Shown here piece after piece: positions 52,201-63,372 of a stretch of DNA of 64,000 bases. The DNA is from Megalopta genalis. Lineage: Eukaryota; Arthropoda; Insecta; Hymenoptera; Halictidae. Positions within the stretch are counted from its first letter, which is position 1. The number at the start of each line of letters is the position of its first letter. The notes beneath the pieces were generated by a model, which was not told the origin of the DNA, made no database searches, and saw nothing but the letters and a program-made list of their open reading frames with translations. Where the stretch lies: NCBI RefSeq assembly GCF_051020955.1, contig NW_027476259.1:248001-312000 (forward strand). Direction: 5' to 3'. A program made the position numbers and the translations under genes.

Positions 52201-52800
52201 AATCAATGCGAAGTAGGAGGCTGATCTTCGAATCCATGCGAAGCAAATGGTTTAGCTTCAAATACTTTTGATACACTTGAGTTAGCTTCAACAGCATGCG
52301 AAACAAACGAGTTAGCTTCAAATCCTTGCGAAACACATGATTTAGCATCAAATCAATGCGAAGTGGAAGGCTTATCTTCGAATCCATGCGAAACGAATAG
52401 TTTAGCTTCAAATACTTGTGATATACATGATTCAGCTTCAACTGCATGCGAAACAAACGAGTTAGCTTCAAATCCATGCGAAACACATGATTTAGATTCA
52501 AATCAATGCGATTTAGAAGAGTTATCTTGGAATCCATGCGAAACGTATGATATAGCTTCAAATACTTGTGATATACATGATTTAGCTTCAACAGCATGCG
52601 AAACAAACGAGTTAGCTTCAAATCCATGCGAAACACATGATTTAGCATCAAATCAATGCGAAGTAGAAGGCTGATCTTCGAATCCATGCGAAGCGAATGG
52701 TTTAGCTTCAAATACTTGTGATATACATGATTTAGCTGCAACAGCATGCGAAACAGACGAGTTAGCATGAAATCCATGCGAAAAAACTGATTTAGCTTCA
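52201..52800. repeat. 600-bp unit 'a1'
   Basis: Four pentamers run from GAAGTAGGAGGCTGATC to GAAAAAACTGATTTAGC. This is the first of five nearly identical 'a' units in an a-b-a-b-a-a-b-a series. Confidence 0.88.
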
Positions 52801-53250
52801 AATCAATGCGAAGTAGGAGGCTGATCTTCGAATCCATGCGAAGCAAATGGTTTAGCTTCAAATACTTTTGATACACTTGAGTTAGCTTCAACAGCATGCG
52901 AAACAAACGAGTTAGCTTCAAATCCTTGCGAAACACATGATTTAGCATCAAATCAATGCGAAGTGGAAGGCTTATCTTCGAATCCATGCGAAACGAATAG
53001 TTTAGCTTCAAATACTTGTGATATACATGATTCAGCTTCAACTGCATGCGAAACAAACGAGTTAGCTTTAAATCCATGCGAAACACATGATTTAGCATCA
53101 AATCAATGCGAAGTAGAAGGCTGATCTTCGAATTCATGCGAAGCGAATGGTTTAGCTTCAAATACTTGTGATATACATGATTTAGCTTCAACAGCATGCG
53201 AAACAGACGAGTTAGCATGAAATCCATGCGAAACAACTGATTTAGCTTCA
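52801..53250. repeat. 450-bp unit 'b1'
   Basis: It is unit 'a' without the GATTTAGATTC-GATTTAGAAGAG pentamer, plus GCTTTAAATCC. It has a private CGAATTCATGCG near 53,130. Confidence 0.87.
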
Positions 53251-53850
53251 AATCAATGCGAAGTAGGAGGCTGATCTTCGAATCCATGCGAAGCAAATGG
53301 TTTAGCTTCAAATACTTTTGATACACTAGAGTTAGCTTCAACAGCATGCGAAACAAACGAGTTAGCTTCAAATCCTTGCGAAACACATGATTTAGCATCA
53401 AATCAATGCGAAGTGGAAGGCTTATCTTCGAATCCATGCGAAACGAATAGTTTAGCTTCAAATACTTGTGATATACATGATTCAGCTTCAACTGCATGCG
53501 AAACAAACGAGTTAGCTTCAAATCCATGCGAAACACATGATTTAGATTCAAATCAATGCGATTTAGAAGAGTTATCTTGGAATCCATGCGAAACGTATGA
53601 TATAGCTTCAAATACTTGTGATATACATGATTTAGCTTCAACAGCATGCGAAACAAACGAGTTAGCATCAAATCCATGCGAAACACATGATTTAGCATCA
53701 AATCAATGCGAAGTAGAAGGCTGATCTTCGAATCCATGCGAAGCGAATGGTTTAGCTTCAAATACTTGTGATATACATGATTTAGCTGCAACAGCATGCG
53801 AAACAGACGAGTTAGCATGAAATCCATGCGAAAAAACTGATTTAGCTTCA
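53251..53850. repeat. 600-bp unit 'a2'
   Basis: It is nearly identical to a1. Private changes include ACACTAGAGTT near 53,325 and GAGTTAGCATC near 53,660. Confidence 0.88.
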
Positions 53851-54300
53851 AATCAATGCGAAGTAGGAGGCTGATCTTCGAATCCATGCGAAGCAAATGG
53901 TTTAGCTTCAAATACTTTTGATACACTTGAGTTAGCTTCAACAGCATGCGAAACAAACGAGTTAGCTTCAAATCCTTGCGAAACACATGATTTAGCATCA
54001 AATCAATGCGAAGTGGAAGGCTTATCTTCGAATCCATGCGAAACGAATAGTTTAGCTTCAAATACTTGTGATATACATGATTCAGCTTCAACTGCATGCG
54101 AAACAAACGAGTTAGCTTTAAATCCATGCGAAAGACATGATTTAGCATCAAATCAATGCGAAGTAGAAGGCTGATCTTCGAATCCATGCGAAGCGAATGG
54201 TTTAGCTTCAAATACTTGTGATATACATGATTTAGCTTCAACAGCATGCGAAACAGACGAGTTAGCATGAAATCCATGGGAAACAACTGATTTAGCTTCA
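53851..54300. repeat. 450-bp unit 'b2'
   Basis: It is nearly identical to b1. Private changes include CGAAAGACATG near 54,130 and CCATGGGAAAC near 54,275. Confidence 0.87.
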
Positions 54301-54900
54301 AATCAATGCGAAGTAGGAGGCTGATCTTCGAATCCATGCGAAGCAAATGGTTTAGCTTCAAATACTTTTGATACACTTGAGTTAGCTTCAACAGCATGCG
54401 AAACAAACGAGTTAGCTTCAAATCCTTGCGAAACACATGATTTAGCATCAAATCAATGCGAAGTGGAAGGCTTATCTTCGAATCCATGCGAAACGAATAG
54501 TTTAGCTTCAAATACTTGTGATATACATGATTCAGCTTCAACTGCATGCGAAACAAACGAGTTAGCTTCAAATCCATGCGAAACACATGATTTAGATTCA
54601 AATCAATGCGATTTAGAAGAGTTATCTTGGAATCCATGCGAAACGTATGATATAGCTTCAAATACTTGTGATATACATGATTTAGCTTCAACAGCATGCG
54701 AAACAAACGAGTTAGCTTCAAATCCATGCGAAACACATGATTTAGCATCAAATCAATGCGAAGTAGAAGGCTGATCTTCGAATCCATGCGAAGCGAATGG
54801 TTTAGCTTCAAATACTTGTGATATACATGATTTAGCTGCAACAGCATGCGAAACAGACGAGTTAGCATGAAATCCATGCGAAAAAACTGATTTAGCTTCA
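54301..54900. repeat. 600-bp unit 'a3'
   Basis: It is nearly identical to a1 and is followed directly by another 'a' unit, breaking the a-b alternation. Confidence 0.88.
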
Positions 54901-55500
54901 AATCAATGCGAAGTAGGAGGCTGATCTTCGAATCCATGCGAAGCAAATGGTTTAGCTTCAAATACTTTTGATACACTTGAGTTAGCTTCAACAGCATGCG
55001 AAACAAACGAGTTAGCTTCAAATCCTTGCGAAACACATGATTTAGCATCAAATCAATGCGAAGTGGAAGGCTTATCTTCGAATCCATGCGAAACGAATAG
55101 TTTAGCTTCAAATACTTGTGATATACATGATTCAGCTTCAACTGCATGCGAAACAAACGAGTTAGCTTCAAATCCATGCGAAACACATGATTTAGATTCA
55201 AATCAATGCGATTTAGAAGAGTTATCTTGGAATCCATGCGAAACGTATGATATAGCTTCAAATACTTGTGATATACATGATTTAGCTTCAACAGCATGCG
55301 AAACAAACGAGTTAGCTTCAAATCCATGCGAAACACATGATTTAGCATCAAATCAATGCGAAGTAGAAGGCTGATCTTCGAATCCATGCGAAGCGAATGG
55401 TTTAGCTTCAAATACTTGTGATATACATGATTTAGCTGCAACAGCATGCGAAACAGACGAGTTAGCATAAAATCCATGCGAAAAAACTGATTTAGCTTCA
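54901..55500. repeat. 600-bp unit 'a4'
   Basis: It is nearly identical to a3, with GAGTTAGCATAAAATCC near 55,460 where the others have GCATGAAATCC. Confidence 0.88.
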
Positions 55501-55950
55501 AATCAATGCGAAGTAGGAGGCTGATCTTCGAATCCATGCGAAGCAAATGGTTTAGCTTCAAATACTTTTGATACACTTGAGTTAGCTTCAACAGCATGCG
55601 AAACAAACGAGTTAGCTTCAAATCCTTGCGAAACACATGATTTAGCATCAAATCAATGCGAAGTGGAAGGCTTATCTTCGAATCCATGCGAAACGAATAG
55701 TTTAGCTTCAAATACTTGTGATATACATGATTCAGCTTCAACTGCATGCGAAACAAACGAGTTAGCTTTAAATCCATGCGAAACACATGATTTAGCATCA
55801 AATCAATGCGAAGTAGAAGGCTGATCTTCGAATCCATGCGAAGCGAATGGTTTAGCTTCAAATACTTGTGATATACATGATTTAGCTTCAACAGCATGCG
55901 AAACAGACGAGTTAGCATGAAATCCATGCGAAACAACTGATTTAGCTTCA
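55501..55950. repeat. 450-bp unit 'b3'
   Basis: It is nearly identical to b1 without its private substitution. Confidence 0.87.
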
Positions 55951-56550
55951 AATCAATGCGAAGTAGGAGGCTGATCTTCGAATCCATGCGAAGCAAATGG
56001 TTTAGCTTCAAATACTTTTGATACACTTGAGTTAGCTTCAACAGCATGCGAAACAAACGAGTTAGCTTCAAATCCTTGCGAAACACATGATTTAGCATCA
56101 AATCAATGCGAAGTGGAAGGCTTATCTTCGAATCCATGCGAAACGAATAGTTTAGCTTCAAATACTTGTGATATACATGATTCAGCTTCAACTGCATGCG
56201 AAACAAACGAGTTAGCATCAAATCCATGCGAAACACATGATTTAGATTCAAATCAATGCGATTTAGAAGAGTTATCTTGGAATCCATGCGAAACGTATGA
56301 TATAGCTTCAAATACTTGTGATATACATGATTTAGCTTCAACAGCATGCGAAACAAACGAGTTAGCTTCAAATCCATGCGAAACACATGATTTAGCATCA
56401 AATCAATGCGAAGTAGAAGGCTGATCTTCGAATCCATGCGAAGCGAATGGTTTAGCTTCAAATACTTGTGATATACATGATTTAGCTGCAACAGCATGCG
56501 AAACAGACGAGTTAGCATGAAATCCATGCGAAAAAACTGATTTAGCTTCA
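55951..56550. repeat. 600-bp unit 'a5'
   Basis: This is the last full 'a' unit, with GAGTTAGCATC near 56,211. The next unit starts at 56,551 but after about 150 bp changes into the bracketing block. Confidence 0.88.
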
Positions 56551-56641
56551 AATCAATGCGAAGTAGGAGGCTGATCTTCGAATCCATGCGAAGCAAATGG
56601 TTTAGCTTCAAATACTTTTGATACACTTGAGTTAGCTTCAA

Positions 56642-57912
56642 CAGCATGCGAAACAAACGAGTTAGCTTCAAATCCTTGCGAAACACATGATTTAGCATCA
56701 AATCAATGCGAAGTGGAAGGCTTATCTTCGAATCCATGCGTGACAAATGGTTTAGTTTCAAATACTTGTGATATACATGATTTAGCTTCAAACCAATGCG
56801 AATTAGAAGGGTTGTCTTGGAATCCATGCGAAACGTATGATATAGCTTCAAATACTTGTGCTATACATGATTTAGCTTCAACAGCATGCGAAAAAAACGA
56901 GTTAGCTTCAAAACCTAGCGAAACACATGATTTAGCCTCAAATCAATGCGAAGTAGAAGGCTTAGCTTTCGAATAAATGCGAAACAAATGGTTTAGCTTC
57001 AAATACTTGTGATATATATGATTTAGCTTCAACAGCATGAGAAACAAACGAGTTAGCTTCAAATCCATGCGAAACACATGATTTAGCTTCAAATCAATGC
57101 GAATTAGAAGGGTTATCTTGGCATCCATGCGAAACGTATTATATAGCTTCAAATACTTGTGATATACATGATTTAGCTACAATAGCATGCGAAACAAACG
57201 AGTTAGCTTCAAATCCATGCGAAACACATGATTTAGCATCAAATCAATGCGAAGTAGAAGGCTGATCTTCGAATCCATGCGAAGCAAATGGTTTAGCTTC
57301 AAATACTTGTGATATACATGATTTAGCTTCAACAGCATGCGAAACAAATGAGTTATCTTCAAATCCATGCGAAACAACTGATTTAGCTTCAATCAATGCG
57401 AAGTAGGAGGCTGATCTTCGAATCCATGCGAAGCAAATGGTTTAGCTTCAAATACTTTTGATACACTTGAGTTAGCTTCAACAGCATGCGAAACAAACGA
57501 GTTAGCATGAAATCCATGCGAAACACATGATTTAGCATCAAATCAATGCGAAGTGGGAGGCTTATCTTCGAATCCATGCGAAACGAATAGTTTAGCTTCT
57601 AATACTTGTGATATACATGATTCAGCTGCAACTGCATGCGAAACAAACGAGTTAGCTTGAAATCCATGCGAAACACATGGTTTAGATTAAAATCAATGCG
57701 AAGTAGAAGGCTTATCTTCGAATCCATGCGAAACGTATGATATAGCTTCAAATACTTGTGATATACGTGATTTAGCTTCAACAGCATGCGAAAAAAACGA
57801 GTTAGCTTCAAAACCTAGCGAAACACATGATTTAGCCTCAAATCAATGCGAAGTAGAAGGCTTAGCTTTCGAATAAATGCGAAACAAATGGTTTAGCTTC
57901 AAATACTTGTGA
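56642..57912. repeat. 1.27-kb bracketing block, right copy
   Basis: This is the partner of 48,600-49,870, with the same three indels. A private CATGAGAAACAAAC lies near 57,039. Confidence 0.88.
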
Positions 57913-59009
57913 TATATATGATTTAGCTTCAACAGCATGCGAAACAAACGAGTTAGCTTCAAATCCATGCGAAACACATGATTTAGCATCAAATCAATGC
58001 GAAGTAAAAGGCTGATCTTCGAATCCATGCGTAACAAATGGTTTAGCTGCAAATACTTGTGATATACATGATTTAGCTTCAACAGCATGCGAAAAAAACG
58101 AGTTAGCTTCAAAACCAAGCGAAACACATGATTTAGCCTCAAATCAATGCGAAGTAGAAGGCTTAGCTTCGAATAAATGCGAAACAAATGGTTTAGCTTC
58201 AAATACTTGTGATATATATGATTTAGCTTCAACAGCATGCGAAACAAACGAGTTAGCTTCAAATCCATACGAAACACATGATTTAGCTTCAAACCAATGC
58301 GAATTAGAAGAGTTATCTTGGAATCCATGCGAAACGTATGATATAGCTTCAAATACTTGTGATATACATGATTTAGCTTCAACAGCATGCGAAACAAACG
58401 AGTTAGCTTCAAATCCATGCGAAACACATGATTTAGCATCAAATCAATGCGAAGTAGAAGGCTGATCTTCGAATCCATGCGAAGCGAATGGTTTAGCTTC
58501 AAATACTTGTGATATACATGATTTAGCTTCAACAGCATGCGAAACAAATGAGTTATCTTCAAATCCATGCGAAACAACTGATTTAGCTTCAAATCAATGC
58601 GAAGTAGGAGGCTGATCTTCGAATCCATGCGAAGCAAATGGTTTAGCTTCAAATACTTTTGATACACTAGAGTTAGCTTCAACAGCATGCGAAACAAACG
58701 AGTTAGCTTCAAATCCTTGCGAAACACATGATTTAGCATCAAATCAATGCGAAGTGGAAGGCTTATCTTCGAATCCATGCGAAACGAATAGTTTAGCTGC
58801 AAATACTTGTGATATACATGATTTAGCTTCAACAGCATGCGAAACAAACGAGTTAGCTTCAAATCCATGCGAAACACATGATTTAGATTCAAATCAATGC
58901 GAATTAGAAGAGTTATCTTGGAATCCATGCGAAACGTATGATATAGCTTCAAATACTTGTGATATACATGATTTAGCTTCAACAGCATGCGAAACAAACG
59001 AGTTAGCTT
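57913..59009. repeat. Linking pentamers after the bracketing block
   Basis: Ordinary pentamers include an 'a'-like unit beginning at about 58,592. It shares GATTTAGATTC and a GAATTAGAAGAG variant with the a/b array. I see only repeat units. Confidence 0.78.
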
Positions 59010-60059
59010 CAAATCCATGCGAAACACATGATTTAGCATCAAATCAATGCGAAGTAGAAGGCTGATCTTCGAATCCATGCGAAGCGAATGGTTTAGCTTC
59101 AAATACTTGTGATATACATGATTTAGCTTCAACAGCATGCGAAACAAATGAGTTATCTTCAAATCCATGCGAAACAACTGATTTAGCTTCAAATCAATGC
59201 GAAGTAGGAGGCTGATCTTCGAATCCATGCGAAGCAAATGGTTTAGCTTCAAATACTTTTGATACACTTGAGTTAGCTTCAACAGCATGCGAAACAAACG
59301 AGTTAGCTTCAAATCCTTGCGAAACACATGATTTAGCATCAAATCAATGCGAAGTGGAAGGCTTATCTTCGAATCCATGCGAAACGAATAGTTTAGCTTC
59401 AAATACTTGTGATATACATGATTCAGCTTCAACTGCATGCGAAACAAACGAGTTAGCTTTAAATCCATGCGAAACACATGATTTAGATTAAAATCAATGC
59501 GAAGTAGAAGGCTTATCTTCGAATCCATGCGAAACAAATGGTTTAGCTTCAAACACTTGTGATATACATGATTTAGCTACAACTGCATGTGAAAAAAACG
59601 AGTTAGCTTCAAAACCAAGCGAAACACATGATTTAGCCTCAAATCAATGCGAAGTAGAAGGCTTAGCTTCGAATAAATGCGAAACAAATGGTTTAGCTTC
59701 AAATACTTGTGATATACATGATTTAGCTTCAACAGCATGCGAAACAAACGAGTTAGCTTCAAATCCATGCGAAACACATGATTTAGCATCAAATCAATGC
59801 TAAGTAGAAGGCTGATCTTCGAATCCATGCGTAACAAATGGTTTAGCTTCAAATACTTGTGATATACATGATTTAGCTTCAACACCATGCGAAACAATCG
59901 AGTTAGCTTCAAATCCATGCGAAACACATGATTTAGCTTCAAATCAATGCGAATTAGAAGGATTGTCTTGGAATCCATGCGAAACGTATGATATAGCTTC
60001 AAATACTTGTGATATACATGAATTAGCTTCAACAGCATGCGAAAAAAACGAGTTAGCTT
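59010..60059. repeat. 1,050-bp tandem duplication, copy 1
   Basis: It matches 60,060-61,109, sharing AAACACTTGTG, CATGTGAAAAAAACG, AAGGATTGTC and CATGAATTAGC at a constant offset. At the junction a C monomer is hybrid (GAAAAAAACGAG followed by CAAATCCATG). Confidence 0.87.
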
Positions 60060-61109
60060 CAAATCCATGCGAAACACATGATTTAGCATCAAATCAATGC
60101 GAAGTAGAAGGCTGATCTTCGAATCCATGCGAAGCGAATGGTTTAGCTTCAAATACTTGTGATATACATGATTTAGCTTCAACAGCATGCGAAACAAATG
60201 AGTTATCTTCAAATCCATGCGAAACAACTGATTTAGCTTCAAATCAATGCGAAGTAGGAGGCTGATCTTCGAATCCATGCGAAGCAAATGGTTTAGCTTC
60301 AAATACTTTTGATACACTTGAGTTAGCTTCAACAGCATGCGAAACAAACGAGTTAGCTTCAAATCCTTGCGAAACACATGATTTAGCATCAAATCAATGC
60401 GAAGTGGAAGGCTTATCTTCGAATCCATGCGAAACGAATAGTTTAGCTTCAAATACTTGTGATATACATGATTCAGCTTCAACTGCATGCGAAACAAACG
60501 AGTTAGCTTTAAATCCATGCGAAACACATGATTTAGATTAAAATCAATGCGAAGTAGAAGGCTTATCTTCGAATCCATGCGAAACAAATGGTTTAGCTTC
60601 AAACACTTGTGATATACATGATTTAGCTACAACTGCATGTGAAAAAAACGAGTTAGCTTCAAAACCAAGCGAAACACATGATTTAGCCTCAAATCAATGC
60701 GAAGTAGAAGGCTTAGCTTCGAATAAATGCGAAACAAATGGTTTAGCTTCAAATACTTGTGATATACATGATTTAGCTTCAACAGCATGCGAAACAAACG
60801 AGTTAGCTTCAAATCCATGCGAAACACATGATTTAGCATCAAATCAATGCTAAGTAGAAGGCTGATCTTCGAATCCATGCGTAACAAATGGTTTAGCTTC
60901 AAATACTTGTGATATACATGATTTAGCTTCAACACCATGCGAAACAATCGAGTTAGCTTCAAATCCATGCGAAACACATGATTTAGCTTCAAATCAATGC
61001 GAATTAGAAGGATTGTCTTGGAATCCATGCGAAACGTATGATATAGCTTCAAATACTTGTGATATACATGAATTAGCTTCAACAGCATGCGAAAAAAACG
61101 AGTTAGCTT
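60060..61109. repeat. 1,050-bp tandem duplication, copy 2
   Basis: This is the adjacent second copy. I found no differences at the diagnostic positions checked, so it is probably recent. It ends where CAAAACCTAGC replaces CAAATCCATG. Confidence 0.87.
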
Positions 61110-61570
61110 CAAAACCTAGCGAAACACATGATTTAGCCTCAAATCAATGCGAAGTAGTAGGCTTAGCTTTCGAATAAATGCGAAACAAATGGTTTAGCTT
61201 CAAATACTTGTGATATATATGATTTAGCTTCAACAGCATGCGAAACAAACGAGTTAGCTTCAAATCCATGCGAAACACATGATTTAGCATCAAATCAATG
61301 CTAAGTAGAAGGCTGATCTTCGAATCCATGCGTAACAAATGGTTTAGCTTCAAATACTTGTGATATACATGATTTAGCTTCAACAGCATGCGAAACAATC
61401 GAGTTATCTTCAAATCCATGCGAAACACATGATTTAGCTTCAAATCAATGCGAATTAGAAGGGTTATCTTGGAATCACTGCGAAACGTATGATATAGCTT
61501 CAAATACTTGTGATATACATGATTTAGCTTCAACAGCATGCGAAAAAAACGAGTTAGCTTCAAAACCAAG

Positions 61571-62198
61571 CGAAACACATGATTTAGCATCAAATCAATG
61601 CTAAGTAGAAGGCTCATCTCCGAATCCATGCGTGACAAATGGTTTAGCTTCAAATACTTGTGATATACATGATTTAGCTTCAACAGCATGCGAAACAATC
61701 GAGTTATCTTCAAATCCAAGCGAAACACATGATTTATCTTCAAATCAATGCGAATTAGAAGGGTTATCTTGGAATGCATGCGAAACGTGTGATATAGCTT
61801 CAAATACTTGTGATATACATGATTTAGCTTCAACAGCATGCGAAAAAAACGAGTTAGCTTCAAAACCTAGCGAAACACATGATTTAGCCTCAAATCAATG
61901 CGAAGTAGTATGCTTAGCTTTCGAATAAATGCGAAACAAGTGGTTTAGCTTCAAATACTTGTGATATATATGATTTAGCTTCAACAGCATGCGAAACAAA
62001 CGAGTTAGCTTCAAAACCTAGCGAAACACATGATTTAGCCTCAAATCAATACGAAGTAGTAGGCTTAGCTTTCGAATAAATGCGAAACAAGTGGTTTAGC
62101 TTCAAATACTTGTGATATACATGATTTAGCTTCAACAGCATGCGAAACAAATGTGTTATCTTCAAATCCATGCGAAACAACTGATTTAGCTTCAAATC
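61571..62198. repeat. 1.8-kb-spaced repeat, copy 1
   Basis: It matches 63,373-64,000 at an offset of 1,802 bp. Shared features are ATCTCCGAATCC, GCGTGACAAATGG, GGAATGCATGCG, GTGTGATATAG, two GCTTTCGAATAAATG insertions and CAATACGAAGTAG. Confidence 0.85.
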
Positions 62199-63372
62199 AA
62201 TGCGAACTAGGAGGCTGATCTTCGAATCCATGCGAAGCAAATGGTGTAGCTTCAAATACTTTTGATACACTTGAGTTAGCTTCAACAGCATGCGAAACAA
62301 ACGAGTTAGCTTCAAATCCTTGCGAAACACATGATTTAGCATCAAATCAATGCAAAGTGGAAGGCTTATCTTCGAATCCATGCGAAACGAATAGTTTAGC
62401 TTCAAATACTTGTGATATACATGATTCAGCTTCAACTGCATGCGAAACAAACGAGTTAGCTTTAAATCCATGCGAAACACATGATTTCGATTAAAATCAA
62501 TGCGAAGTAGAAGGCTTATCTTCGAATCCATGCGAAACAAATGGTTTAGCTTCAAATACTTGTGATATACATGATTTAGCTACAACTGCATGCGGAAAAA
62601 ACGAGTTAGCTTCAAAACCAAGCGAAACACATGATTTAGCCTCAAATCAATGCGAAGTAGAAGGCTTAGCTTCGAATAAATGCGAAACAAATGGTTTAGC
62701 TTCAAATACTTGTGATATACATGATTTAGCTTCAACAGCATGCGAAACAAATGTGTTATCTTCAAATCCATGCGAAACAACTGATTTAGCTTCAAATCAA
62801 TGCGAACTAGGAGGCTGATCTTCGAATCCATGCGAAGCAAATGGTGTAGCTTCAAATACTTTTGATACACTTGAGTTAGCTTCAACAGCATGCGAAACAA
62901 ACGAGTTAGCTTCAAATCCATGCGAAACACGTGATTTAGCATCAAATCAATGCTAAGTAGAAGGCTGATCTTCGAATCCATGCGTGACAAATGGTTTAGT
63001 TTCAAATACTTGTGATATACATGATTTAGCTTCAACACCATGCGAAACAATCGAGTTAGCTTCAAATCCATGCGAAACACATGATTTAGCTTCAAACCAA
63101 TGCGAATTAGAAGGGTTGTCTTGGAATCACTGCGAAACGTATGATATAGCTTCAAATACTTGTGATATACATGATTTAGCTTCAACAGCATGCGAAAAAA
63201 ACGAGTTAGCTTCAAAACCAAGCGAAACACATGATTTAGCATCAAATCAATGCTAAGTAGAAGGCTGATCTCCGAATCCATGCGTAACAATTGGTTTAGC
63301 TTCAAATACTTGTGATATACATGATTTAGCTTCAACAGCATGCGAAACAAACGAGTTAGCTTCAAATCCATG
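62199..63372. repeat. Interval between the 1.8-kb-spaced copies
   Basis: Pentamers carry CGAACTAGGAGGC, GGTGTAGC and TGTGTTATC variants. Two related stretches lie near 62.1-62.3 and 62.7-62.9 kb. No other feature is visible. Confidence 0.78.

Larger units (their letters stand above)
51452..56851 (-). other. Longest open stretch (1,799 codons), probably not a gene
   Basis: This frame is open because the 30-bp monomer has no stop codon in it and 30 is divisible by three. The product would be a decapeptide-periodic, basic chain rich in Leu, Lys, Arg, His and Asn, with motifs such as LKLNHV and RMDLKLTRLF. It has no signal peptide, domain or non-repeat end that I recognise. Its boundaries are simply the next stop and first Met in the array. 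I keep it only as the strongest coding alternative. Confidence 0.12.
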
